From assembly GCA_035578155.1 (NCBI GenBank), contig JAPWDM010000004.1, positions 38,450,803 through 38,514,802 of the forward strand: a DNA stretch of 64,000 nt, written 5' to 3'. This document shows positions 1 to 11,267 of this stretch, piece after piece (position 1 is the stretch's first letter; each line of letters begins with the position of its first letter). The stretch comes from Brachynemurus nebulosus (lineage: Eukaryota; Arthropoda; Insecta; Neuroptera; Myrmeleontidae). A program made the position numbers and the translations under genes. The notes under the pieces were generated by a model, which searched no databases, was not told where the DNA came from, and saw nothing but the letters and a program-made list of their open reading frames with translations.

Positions 1-200
1 TCAAAAGTAGTAGTATGGTCGCAGCAATTCTACTATACCAAAAGTAGTAAGGTCACAGCAGTTCTATACCAAAAGTAGTAAGGTTACGCCAATTCTGTAG
101 TGAAAGTAGTAGGACCACAACAGTTCTATATCCAAAGTGGTAAGGTCAGAGCAGTAGTAAGATTACAATGATTCTATACCAAAAGTTGTAAGGTTACAGT
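1..200. repeat. Degenerate ~31-bp minisatellite
   Basis: About six imperfect tandem copies of a unit like AAAAGTAGTAAGGTCACAGC followed by AGTTCTATACC. The period is 31-32 bp and some copies are shortened. The array is cut by the window start, so its full length is unknown. Confidence 0.85.
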
Positions 201-389
201 AAGTCCAAAAACTTATTGAAACGAAATAAAAGCACACATTAATGTGCGTTTTCTTATTACAATTGTAGCTTTATAATATAAAAACTTGAAAGACCATATT
301 AAAACAAAAACAAATTATGCCAGTAACTTTGCTGGACAACCATACAGTGCCATAAGGATCTACCATTTGTTCGGAATTGCTAAGTCGTT

Positions 390-575
390 TGTATGTAGGT
401 CATTTTATACACTTTTGACTCGTTGTAAGCAACAATAAAAAGATTGAAAAACAATCATATATCTTACTCTTTTTAGATAATAAAATTCACATATACGTAA
501 AAAGAGTAAGGCAAATGATTTTATTTCAATTCTTGAGTTGCTTACAACAAGTCAAAAGCGTGATTGACCGTACGA
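390..575. repeat. Foldback (hairpin) repeat, MITE-like
   Basis: Two arms pair in inverted orientation. The left arm holds CTTTTGACTCGTTGTAAGCAAC-like sequence and later CTTACTCTTTTT. The right arm holds AAAAAGAGTAAG and then GTTGCTTACAACAAGTCAAAAG. The centre is a short AT-rich loop near 480-505. There is no ORF and no clear target duplication. Confidence 0.6.
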
Positions 576-1628
576 ATTTTTTTAAATGTAAAAGGAACAA
601 AATGCAATAACTTGTTATATTATTGCACGAAACTTGTTTCCGCCCCCCCCCCCCAATTTAACTTTCTACTGATCTTTGCTTTTGGTTGAAACAGCTCTAA
701 TTTCATAATTTACAAACCTTGGTTTTAACATTTTCAATGGTAGTGTACATTGCATGAGATATACCTACATTACATTTTTACTGTAAACCTTGGCGTTTAG
801 CAGATAAAAAGGAAAACTTAAAAATGCCTTCAGAAACGTGTGCACTTTTCTGCAGTCATTAACATTTATATGTTTACATATTCAGTCGGATAGTGTTGAA
901 AACTGTCGTGCGGCCTTCCCCACTCAAATAAAATCATACGCTGCGTTTAGTGAAGTACGCTTGATTTTTTTGCTGGCATAATGGTATACTGATAAATATT
1001 TATCTACAAAAAGCTATAAATTACGCTTCGTACAATTTTTCTTCTTTAAAATATTTCATTTTCTAAAATTATTTAACTAAATTCTCAGTCGGTATTCAAT
1101 CAGTAAAATGTCATTCAGTATTTTGATAATAAATATTTATTTATATAAACATTTTATTCAGAAATTCCATTATATTTAATATAATAACTATGTATATCGA
1201 AATATGTAAAGTTTGATGGGACAAGCTCTCTCTTTTCCGCTCTCCGCTATCCATGTATATTGATTAAATATAAACAAATATCAACAATGAAAATGGTATT
1301 TACTGGCTGTTGTTAATAGTTCAATAAATTTTATATTTTCATTATTTATTATAATAGAAATAGTAATAATATAATTACTAACGTAATTTATGAATTCTAT
1401 TATGCGAAAATTTGTATTGAAATGGGAAAGTATGAAATCTAGTTGAACTATTTTTCTGTAGTCTATGTTAGCTGATATTTGAGATGAAACGCTATCTAAC
1501 AGCAAGAAACTCTAAAAAAAAAGAAATAATTATTTAGCGAAAAGATGTCCCATATACTGAATAATTATCTATTTTGTTCCAACACAGATTAGCAGAGTAA
1601 GTTTAAGAAGTCAAATCGCCATTCTTTT
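576..1628. other. AT-rich stretch, no gene seen
   Basis: I see no convincing coding region or repeat family. The only marked item is a run of 12 C at 643-654. The short ORFs are AT-rich chance reading frames. Confidence 0.5.
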
Positions 1629-2024
1629 GTTACCGACATGATATTTTCTCGCACTTTACACACCTTCTTATAAGAAAAAAAAAATAGAAGTTATTTTTTT
1701 CTTACAAATTTTCAATATTAAGCAGATAGACAAATTTGTACACAATATTTGTACTGAATATAAAATACATAATGGTATTAGTTTTAATGCTAGAGCTAAT
1801 AAAGTTTGTGTTACGGACGTGATAAAAAAGTACCTTTTTGTCGCGTCCCTAACATATCTCTAGCATTAAAACTAATAATGTTATGTATTTTATATTCAGT
1901 ACAAATATTGTGTACACATTTGTCTATCTGCTTAGTATTGAAAATTTATAAGAAAACAGTAACTTCTATTTTTTTTTCATATGAAAAGGCGTGTAAATAT
2001 GCGTGAAAATGTCATGTCCGTAAC
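1629..2024. mobile_element. Long foldback MITE, ~396 bp
   Basis: The two halves are near-complete inverted copies. The left end starts GTTACCGACATGATATTT, and the right end, read on the other strand, starts GTTACGGACATGACATTT. The arms stay alignable for about 180 bp. The centre (about 1811-1853) carries a further inverted pair of the terminal motif, GTTACGGACGTG and CGCGTCCCTAAC. There is no ORF. I found no matching target duplication, so the exact ends could shift by a few bases. Confidence 0.75.
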
Positions 2025-3570
2025 TAAACAATGGCTGTATATGTATCAGTTTGAATATTTTTAAGTAATTAACTTTACCTGTCAGTAGATAACAAATCGG
2101 GAGCGAACTAACCTACGATCCTTTTTCAAGACAAGATTAAAATTTGACCGCGGGAGCAAACTAGTATGCACCCTTTTTACTGCAAAGGGTACGTTTCAAA
2201 AGAATGGCTGCAAAATAAGAACTCGCTGTAATTTTCATTTTTTGATTCAGATGATATGTGTGAATTGACACCTCACATCCTGATTGGACTTTCTTAAAAC
2301 CATGCTGTCAGTTGGTTCTACTATATTCCGAAATTTACTCTCATTTACAATTAGTAGAAATATTACCACATAAAAATTTTGTGTATTATAAAGCTCTTGT
2401 TTAAACGTACACTGAAGTTTGACATCCTGACTATGATATTTATGTGACGAAAGTAACTCCTCAAAGTTATTAGCTACGTGTATAAATTAAACCACCCTAT
2501 CCCAGCTTCCTACATAACATAGCAATTTTACGGTAACAAAAATAACCTCTTTTTAAAACTCAGTATTTCGCAAACTGAGTTGAAAAATGACAAATGCTAA
2601 AAGGAATCTCAACATTCAAAATTTGTGGAGATTTGTGGATGTGAGAAGAAAATTTTCAACTGTACTTTTCAATATGGAGAAGTTTCCAAAAAATTAAATT
2701 TTTTGCTATTTATTAATTGAGATCTACACCTGTAGTACGTATGTACATGCAAAATTTAATGAAGATATTAGAGTTTTGAGATATTTTTTCGAAACCATCA
2801 AATAACACAAACAAAAATTGATAATAGGTATAATGTATAATAATTAGGTACCGGGTTTCTTCGGACAGGTCAGGAGCGTACTTATTTCAATAAAATTTTG
2901 TAACTAAATTACATGAAATTATGCACATTTGAATGAATATAATTGATCAAAAATTACATTTTTCACCATTTAGAATACTAATGAGGATTTATTATTTGAC
3001 AAAAGTAAGAAAATTCAAAAAATCGGAAAAAATTTTTGTAAAATATATTGAAAAGTTGTTGAATATTTAGACGGTCCACTATAATAGCTAAGACGTACGT
3101 ATTTACTAAGATTTTTTATTATTGAAAAACAATTTTTTAACAAGCAATTATACTTCTATCTCTCAAAATTGAAAACAATAAAAAAAGATGAATTTATTTA
3201 ATTTAAACGACATGTCACCATAAATCACATACATAATAAGTAATACATAATACTTTTGATAACCAATAAAAATTACAGTGGCACTTTTCAATTATGCAGG
3301 TAATAAATCAAAGAAAAAAAGGGATGTTTACATAAAATACGTATAAATAATATTTGATACACATATGTATGTGTGTGTATGTAACTTATGTACGTTGTTT
3401 TTATGAAACTATTTTGAACTTTTAGTCACATTGAGTGCACGTATACCTGCATATGTTAAAGAGGAAACTGTCTGATCCGAAAGAAATCCGATACCTGATA
3501 ATAATTCATAATATGTGATAACATACAAGAAGTATATAGAAAGCATGCAGAGTTAAAACATACATTCTAA

Positions 3571-3572
<2 letters not shown>
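2025..3572. other. AT-rich stretch, no gene seen
   Basis: No ORF with coding character and no strong repeat. A short related pair of GGGAGC(A/G)AACTA segments lies at about 2099-2165. Confidence 0.45.

Positions 3573-3651
<79 letters not shown>
3573..3651. repeat. (TA)n microsatellite
   Basis: About 79 bp of uninterrupted TA. The downstream flank (about 3690-3855) has GACGTATCTGGCTGA and TTCGAGAGTTATCG, words that also flank the TA arrays near 15.5 and 45.6 kb. This suggests a dispersed element linked to the TA tract. Confidence 0.95.
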
Positions 3652-3653
<2 letters not shown>

Positions 3654-3907
3654 TAATAATGGTTCAAAAAGGTATCTTATGTGATTGTTGCCATAATGTA
3701 AAAAAACAGAGAAACATTTAATTTCGGTAAATTTTTGGAGTTTCAGACGTATCTGGCTGAACAACTCATGCATTCAAAGGTTTGGGGTTTTTAAGGTTTT
3801 CACCAAATTTCGTAAAAATCGGATGATTCGTTCGAGAGTTATCGTGCAGACATGATAATAATATTATGTGGTTTAACGTTTCATTTTTAGGACAATTAGT
3901 CTACCAA

Positions 3908-4170
3908 AGACGCCACCCACATCATTATTTATATCTTTTTTTATTACAAACTTTTACATTCTACATTACATTCTACATTTTATGACGTAAATGGAAGACA
4001 AGGAAAGTGCTAAGGGACTAGGATTTGGTAAGTGTGCTTCTGCGGCCGTCTTCTTAAAGAAACTTTGCCTATACTTGTCTGGAATTGTGAAGTGGTCAGC
4101 CATGGGATTCGAACCCATACTTTGCCAGTCTACAAGTACCGGTGCCTAAACATGCTCGGCTACTCGGCTG
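3908..4170 (-). mobile_element. tRNA-derived SINE, copy 1
   Basis: Read on the minus strand, 4170 to about 4088 is a type II (Leu/Ser-like) tRNA head: a GCCGAG A-box region, a long variable region, and the B-box word GGGTTCGAATCCC. A tRNA-unrelated body follows and ends near 3908. A second copy at 58715-59008 shares both head and body, including the shared far end GCCACCCACATCATTATT on the plus strand. This supports a SINE rather than a lone tRNA. The head is too diverged to be a working tRNA. Confidence 0.75.
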
Positions 4171-5160
4171 ATCTACATTGTGGGATCTTAGTTGAATTTC
4201 GAATTTCAGTAGTTTGAAATTTATTATTTTGTTAGTTCCCACATTGACTAATGTCGATAGTTCCAAATTTGATTTAGTGGACAAAGAACTACCCTGATTT
4301 ACGGGGAATCATATAAATTGGGTTTTTGCTGATGAGAACAGTTGACTGTGTTTTATACTGTTACAACATGGAACAATATTCCAATCACTGCTGAAGTTGA
4401 CATATATTCCAAGTTGAATTATTTAACTTTGATATTGAAACTTAAGTACATATAATATTTTGTCAAATTAGAACAAAACAAGCAATTACAAAATCGTCGG
4501 TATACGGACTGCGATGTTGCTTCGGTGGCTTCATAGATTATATCACACGGGCGCCATTTTAATAAATATCCAAGCTGAAAAATCATTACAAATAATCCTT
4601 ACCCAGCTTAACTCTGTCTATGATACATGGTCCATGTATTTAACGAATTATCACAGTATAGTATGTTTATATTTTTAATTTTTTTTTTTTTCTGAAGGCT
4701 CTTTAATAATATAAAACATTATATCACCATAATGCAAACTAGTCTCATTAATTCATTGAATGTTCTCTAAATATATTACACACGAACGTACAGACACGTC
4801 CATTTAATTACCTATTATTATTATTATTATTAGTAATTATTATAACATTTGTACATAGGCACATACAGGGGGCGGAGGGCAATGTGAAAAGACTAGGACG
4901 CTGTAGGACATACAGGAATGAATAAATACATTCAATCATTGGCACATTGGCACATCGTATTGGTAAAGAGTAGGTACATTGGCACATCATCATCAATAAC
5001 ATTAAGCCGCAATGGAACATCATTATTAATACTGAATATGTATATTTAATATAATTCTATGTTTGAATTGATTAAAATTTAAATTAGATTTACCGATTGT
5101 CTACAATTATAATAATGGTTTGCTATCTTTTTACACTACACATCAAAAAGTAGTCTATTC
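4171..5160. other. AT-rich stretch, no gene seen
   Basis: Holds a short (TTA)n tract near 4813-4831 and a T-run near 4680-4690. The predicted peptides have no recognisable domain. Confidence 0.45.
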
Positions 5161-5375
5161 AGTCCCTTTTTATGTCACCGAAGGATGACATATTAATCTC
5201 GTTGTGTGATTATCGTGGGGGAAAATAATTATAAAGTTGTACATGCATATATTGAATAAACGCAAGGGGCTGTATTCTCACTGTATTTAAAAAATGAGCC
5301 AAAAAATCATAAATTAACACTTTCACTGAGAGTGCGTGTCAAAAAGACGCACGTGACGAATTTTTATAATACAAT
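5161..5375 (+). repeat. Dispersed repeat family R1, copy 1
   Basis: Matches 44004-44235 in the same orientation, with shared words GAAGGATGACATATTAAT, TTGAATAAACGC and AAAATCATAAATTAACAC and a common CGTGTCAAAAA(G)ACGCAC end. Small indels separate the copies. The class is unknown; probably a transposon fragment. Confidence 0.75.
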
Positions 5376-6590
5376 TTTGCATTAAAATTTTGAGGAAAAA
5401 AGTGAAAGACAAGTAGTATAATACTTACGGAGGATGGTATTGATCTTATTTTTATGGCTTCGGATGTTAAAGGATGAAGATTCTTAAGCATTCACGTTCA
5501 AAATAATAAATAAAAATAAAAAATAGATTTTTAAATATATTTAAATATTTTTACAGTCAAAAAAATGATGAATAAACTGAAAAAAAAAAAATAAATAAAA
5601 ATAAAAAAAAAAAATAAAGTTTATTGAAAATGCTATCTTAATAAAAATGAATAGTAGACTTCTGTTTCCATAGAGAAATCTATTCAGTAATTGATGGTCA
5701 GCGGTTACTTATGTGTCTAAGATGGACTTTTTGGATCTGTTATTTTTTTGCAACAATAATATCTAGGAAGCAAAATAGTAAATGTTCAAGTTACTTGCTA
5801 TGTAAACGCGAAATTACGATTTAAATGATTGAAAAATAAAATTACCGGTTTTAAACATTGTTTTGTGTGGAGTTATTAGTAGCCATTTATTAATAAGATA
5901 ACGGTCATGAAGAATTATGACGAAATGACCAACTGATGCACTGTTTTGACAACTAATATACTTTATATGAAATTGTTGATGTGATACAGCGTGTTATCGC
6001 AGTTAATCACTTTTCATTTGACGTCTTACCTCTGACTTCCGATACGGTAAACAAATATAGGTCGCTCTCTGTCAAGTCAACATCGGTATTGGGGCGGTCT
6101 AATGCGATCTATAATACATTACGTATTTTACAGCAGAGTTGTGGTGGCTGTCGAACCTTCCTATCTATTTTCCTAGACAGAGACAAGAGCCTACAGTTGT
6201 TTAAATAGTTGTGTATTACTTAGAAAAATATAGAAATAAAGCTTAATGAAAAATTTTTAAAAATATTTGATAAAAAATTTCTACATTTAATAATAATTGG
6301 GGACACAAAATAATACCGGCCATTTTATTTTTACTGCTGCGTATCAAAATGATAAAACGAATCACATACGAAAACATTTCGGTGGTCGTTCATCTGTTAC
6401 AAGCGATTTTCTTTGAAAATATTCAAAGTAAAAGTTTTTAAAAGAAATTTGTCAGAGTAACAGGAAGTATGGTGACCCTATTATGGACTTGAAAGTATAT
6501 AAAAAAAGTAATTTTCTGGAGCTTAGAATCATAGGGTAAATTAGGATTTGGTAAAAAAATTTTGAAAGGCATAACGTGAAGCAGCGTTTC
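5376..6590. other. No supported gene
   Basis: AT-rich sequence with A-runs near 5580-5615. A 75-codon ORF at 5981-6208 lies in a patch of higher GC, but I recognise no domain or splice context, so I do not call it. Confidence 0.4.
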
Positions 6591-6599
6591 CACAAAGAG

Positions 6600-6790
6600 T
6601 TACTAAGTGTACCGCAAATAAATATGAAACTAAGATTAAAAGCATTTAATCTTAGAATTGCCTACTACATAAAGGCATTTAATCTTAGAAAATGCCTACT
6701 ATACAAAGGCACGTAGTAGCCATTTTTAACATGTAGAATATTAAAAATGCCTACTACACGACATTTTTTGAAAATTTTCTATTATATTTC
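6600..6790. repeat. Short tandem repeats with GCCTACTAC motif
   Basis: Two to three copies of a ~33-bp unit containing GGCATTTAATCTTAGAA and TGCCTACTA. The last segment (about 6743-6788) occurs in inverted orientation at 33895-33940, next to the second copy of repeat R2. Confidence 0.65.
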
Positions 6791-6924
6791 TACAATAGTT
6801 TTGTTTTGATCTAGGGAAGTTATACATATAAAGTACCTGCAGTGTCACATAAACGACAATACAGTTACTATTGGGACTTTCTCTCAGGGGCAGATAACCT
6901 ATAACTTAATATACCTCTTTCGAT

Positions 6925-7561
6925 TATTCTTGATTATCTCGAAAACCATAGGAGATAGGAAAACACTTTATGAGACACAACACTTTATTTTTAAAGTACT
7001 TTCGATTGATGTATATAATTCCAGGGTTGGACCCACTGGAGGGGCGATTTAGCAGATTAGAAATGAAAAATATTTTTTTTTTACCATGTTGCAACCCTTG
7101 AATTTTGATGAGACTTGATGCAGTAATTAAGTGCATTAGGGCACAGTTACTGAATTTTTTTTTGAAGTGGTCGCTCAATTGTAACTCTATAAAAATAACA
7201 TTGGATCCGATACTATCCTTATTATTATCCTTAATAACGAGGACTGATACGATAATAAATATGTCTAATATTCTTGAGAGTGTTTGCCTTCATGTGGATT
7301 TGGAATTATTTTCCTAAGTTGAGTAGTTACCAAGAAAAAAATTTTTGTAATTTTTTAAATTTTTTTAGTTATCTCCATAACTACTCAGTTTTGGCCGCCA
7401 AAATTGTAGATATCAGTTACTTACAGCCTTACCATGCCGGTGATATAGTTATTAAAATAATTCGCTCCGGAGCAGATTCACCTATACTTATCCTGCTATA
7501 TCCTTTACACTACGATGAACTCAAAATGTGTTTCGTGGTGAGAAAAGTTTGGGAAACACTG
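6925..7561 (+). repeat. Dispersed repeat family R2, copy 1, hAT-like end
   Basis: About 580 bp (about 6930-7507) is highly similar to 33940-34520 in the same orientation. Beyond the shared part, copy 1 ends GTTTGGGAAACACTG, which on the minus strand reads CAGTGTTTCCCAAAC. That resembles hAT (Charlie-type) termini. The following 8 bases, GTCTAGAC, could be a target duplication, but I found no matching left end. Short overlapping ORFs in both copies do not share a conserved reading frame, so it is probably non-coding. Confidence 0.7.
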
Positions 7562-7939
7562 GTCTAGACTTTAGAGTATCGAAGGAAAGTTTATTGAAGC
7601 GTGAATTCAATAATATACATATGATGTATTTTTTATATCTTGTTTAAAAATAATTTTTGGCAGGAATTCGGCGAATATTTCTGTTCCCCGTTTTGATAAA
7701 TCAACAGGGTCGCTTCAAAAAAGTGGGAAAAATTAAGTTAGTGCAAGTACGACTTTATTTCGATTGATTTATTTCTATCAATTACTACTTAATATTTTCC
7801 CTATGCTATTAGTATTTTTTTTCCTATATAAATTGTAGATTTGGCCGAAAAAAGAGTTTAACTTGCAAGATATTAAAAAGAAATGACGGGCTCTGGTCAG
7901 CTAAAAATGTTTTTAAAAGTTTTTTTCCCAAAACTACAG

Positions 7940-8068
7940 TCAACAAGCAACAAAACAAGCACTTTTACTTGGATTTCCCTGGATTCTTTACCAAATGGCT
8001 CAAGACCCTCTCTTTTGACAGGTTACAGCCCCGGCTGTCTGCCCTCCTCCCGTCGAACCGGTCAACTT
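7940..8068 (+). CDS. Candidate internal exon, unknown gene
   Basis: A 129-nt open block (exactly 43 codons) in a patch richer in GC than its surroundings. A polypyrimidine run and CAG acceptor (TTTTTTTCCC, then ACTACAG) precede it and a consensus GTAAGT donor follows at 8069. The frame runs Ser-Thr-rich at first and ends in a Ser/Pro/Gly/Arg-rich segment (SPGCLPSSRRTGQL). No domain is recognised. The call rests on composition, splice signals and frame closure. It could also be chance, or an exon-like part of an unrecognised transposon. Confidence 0.28.
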
Positions 8069-8645
8069 GTAAGTTCTATTTTAAAATCCAGTTTAATTTT
8101 GATATTGAAAAATTTACTAAAATATAAGTAAAATTCACATCATATCCATAACACGTTGTTTGTCTAGTATAAAATAAAATTTTTAAAAGTGTTTCATATT
8201 TTATGGCGGCTAGTATTCTTACCCTATGACACAATCTTAAAATTAAAACTATATCCATTAATAAAAGCAATACATTATGAATACAGTATTTTCATTTTGT
8301 ATATTACACTGCTTTTACTTCCAATGCTTACATTAAGGTCGTCAACATATCATTTCAAAACAATGTTTTTGAACAATGTCGTTTAAAAACGTTGCTTTGA
8401 AACGAAATATTATGTGGCGAGAACCATTACTTTTGTGGGTATTTCTAGAAGTTAATGATGCTTTTAGATAACGGAGGAACTATCGTTTAAAATTGTTGTG
8501 TGTGATCAAAAACTATCGTTCTTTCTGGTGTTCACAAAAATGCATCTGGGTTTGAAACTGGGCGTTTTTACTTTCGTCCTCTTTGTACTTTAAAAAAAGA
8601 AAAAATATTGCTATTTATGTAAAAAGAAGCAGACATGAATAAGAA
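8069..8645. other. AT-rich stretch, no gene seen
   Basis: If the 7940-8068 exon is real this would be intron. A small inverted pair, CATTTCAAAACAATGTTTTTG and AACGTTGCTTTGAAACG, lies near 8349-8404. Confidence 0.35.
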
Positions 8646-11267
8646 CCCAAATACACAACTTATAACCGAGGTTAGATCCTAACTTTTGCTGATAATAATA
8701 AATTAGTTTTAAATTGGTTAGAAAATTCCTTGTAGGTATTGAAGGGTTAATCACAAGTTAGATTTAAACTTTACAATAAATTAGTTAACTTCTATCGTTT
8801 TTTTAACGTTGATTTAAAACTATAATGTAACCAGTATACAAAAGTTTTTTAATACCGTTTTAAAAACTGATTCACAATATATGGTTATTTTTTAGTTGAA
8901 GAGGAACTTGTAACTTTATAACCTATTCCAAACATAAAGGTATAATACAACCATTTTATAGCTTATTTTAAATTAAAAGTTACGATATAGCAATTTTATA
9001 ACTTATTTTTAGCTAAAGTTTATATATAACCGTTTTGTAATTCATATTAAACTATTAATTACAATATAACCGTTCTAAACTAAAAGTTATATTACAATCA
9101 TTTTGTACCTTATTTTAAATTAAGTTATAATATAGAAATTTTATAACTTGTTTTCAGCTAAAGTTTATGTACGACTGTTTTCTAATTTACATGAAACTGA
9201 TTATAACATAGCCATTATAAACTAAAAGTTATACTAGAACCGCCTTATATCTTACTCGTATTTTAAATTGTTATAAGAAATTTTAGATCTTATTTTTTTG
9301 CTATCAAAATTCAACAATAAGGATTTCTTTATTTATGTAAATAAAAAGTACGAATAATTTTTGTAAATTGTTTGTATCATTAATCTTAGATTAACCTAAA
9401 AAATTTATGTAGGTATGATAATTATACAGAATAAAATTGACAGTTTGAAATTTTACCTGCAATGAACCATTATACAACGTATTTTAAACTTCTGGTTATA
9501 TAATAACCATTTTGCAACATATTTTAAACGTCTGGTTACAATATAACCATTTTACAGCATATTTTAATTTAACGGTTATAATATAATCATTTTACAACAA
9601 CGGTTCTAATATAACCATTTTATAACTAATTTTAAACCATAAGTTGTGCTGAACCAGACGCGTCAGTTTCGTTATAACTGTTATATATGAGTGATTGGTT
9701 TTATTGTGATATAAATATATTATCTATAAAAAATGAAATCGTTTAAAAAGAAAATTATTAGCCGTAGAACATTTAAAAGACAAGTCAAATCAGTAGGTGT
9801 TAAGTAATAATGTGAAAAGCAGTAAAATCGTTCAAAATAATACTCATAATAATATTTTCCAAAATGAAAATAGTGCTGCCATGTTTGTCGATAATATTTT
9901 GCTAAATTCAGAAAATACTTTTGAGTGTTTTGTTAGTGAAAATTATGAAGCGGTTGCAAGTGTTTCATCTGGAGAGTTGCAAAATGAAGATAAACCACTT
10001 AAATATGAAATTAGGGATTGGTCCTTAAAACATAATATACCAACTACAGCGTTAAATGCTTTTCAGCAAAATTATATTAATTATAAGTAAATGTTAAATT
10101 AACATAGAACTTTACTATTTAATAACGCAGATAACATTTAGCAAAAATTTTTATATTTTTTATAGTTATACTTTTTTTCTACAGTTACATTTTTGTTTTC
10201 AAAAAATATTATTTTAAAATTAAATACTATGGCCCTACGGGTACTACATAAAAATTACACCTATATAAAAGATAAGCATACTCTACTCCTAACAATTTTT
10301 TTACATGTTAAAATTTATATGTTCTTATTTCTCTGAAACAAAATGTAGAAGTTTTAAAATCAGTATAAATTATAACTAAACTGTTATTAAATTATTTGTT
10401 GCATATATTTACTTTGAAGTTTCAAATAAACAAATTGCTAAAAATAAAGGATTTCAGATATTATTACATTAAATATAATTACATATTAAATTTCAAAAAT
10501 TAATAAATAATTAATTAAATGTTCCTATCTCTATTAAGAAATTAAGAAATCTCTGTTTTCCATTGTTTATAATAAAACATATTTTTTAATTCAGAAAACT
10601 TTATACGTAATTATTGTATTAGATATACTGTATTAGATATAAGAAATACGAATTTTTGTTACTTGTAAAAACTAATTTGTACCAAAGCTTGTTACTTTTA
10701 TAATTGAATTTAAAATAAATTTATCTTGTAAATTTGAATTGTCTTTTCTTAATTTAAGATCGTCGGATTTAATAGTAAAAAATTACTATTAAACGTTATT
10801 CTAACGTTAGAAACAATCCAGAAAATAACCAAGGTTGCAAGAAAACTGGGCAAAAACGGTTATGACAACGTTTGTCAAACGTTCGTGAAACGTTTTTATA
10901 ACTAATATATAACCCCTTTACTTTAAGGTTATTTTTAAACCTTAGAATAACGTTAGAAGATAACTATAGTTTAAAGATCTAATTAAACGTTAATCTAACG
11001 TTAGTAAATAACGTTAATTTAAAGTTGCTTTAATCTAACATTTAAAAATACCGTTGGCTTAACGTTTTCTTATAACGTTAATCTAACGTTAGAATTAACC
11101 TAGAATATAACCACGGTTGTAAAAAAACTGGGCAAAATCGGTTATGCCAACGTTTGTCAAACGTTCGTAAAACGTTATTATAACTAATTTATAACATTTA
11201 CGGTTTTATAACCCATGTTATACAACGGTTATATAACCATTGTCTAACTTTAGTTTGTGTATTTGGG
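8646..11267 (+). mobile_element. TIR DNA transposon of unassigned superfamily, 2.6 kb
   Basis: Perfect 13-bp inverted ends: CCCAAATACACAA at 8646 and its complement ending at 11267. Inside each end are arrays of a motif like ATATAACCATTTTATAACTT, about 8820-9250 and 9480-9650 on the left. On the right there is a direct duplication of about 105 bp (about 10794-10905 and 11078-11180) containing CGTTTGTCAAACGTTCGT. The middle holds the 5' portion of a gene (9733-10090). The target duplication is not clear. It is probably a non-autonomous deletion derivative. Confidence 0.75.
9733..10090 (+). pseudogene. 5' fragment of a transposon-encoded gene
   Basis: An ATG at 9733 opens a Lys/Arg-rich start (KSFKKKIISRRTFKRQVK). 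It stops at 9805 and continues without a break of sense in another frame from 9797 to a TAA at 10088. This looks like a single frameshift. The second part is acidic and Asn-rich and ends with KYEIRDWSLKHNIPTTAL. From memory of insect genome annotations, that segment resembles the N-terminal region of large uncharacterised transposon-like proteins, where a similar 'W-hydrophilic-HN-I-ALN' segment precedes the rest of the protein. No catalytic region follows, so I read it as the remnant of an internally deleted gene inside the 8646-11267 element. The assignment is tentative. Confidence 0.5.

Noticed and set aside
1..200. CRISPR-like array
   Set aside because: Repeats are adjacent without unique spacers; an ordinary degenerate minisatellite in eukaryotic DNA.
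4086..4170. Functional tRNA on the minus strand
   Set aside because: Diverged stems, and the segment is the head of a two-copy SINE.
5981..6208. 75-codon plus-strand ORF in a GC-richer patch
   Set aside because: No domain, no clear start context or splice sites; not enough to call.
7274..7567. 97-codon ORF in repeat R2
   Set aside because: Not conserved as a frame in the second R2 copy; runs into the repeat's hAT-like end.
6577..7569. Possible hAT element from GCAGCGTTTCCACAAAG to CTTTGGGAAACACTG-like end
   Set aside because: The left match is weak and the flanking 8-mers (ACGTGAAG-like and GTCTAGAC) do not agree.
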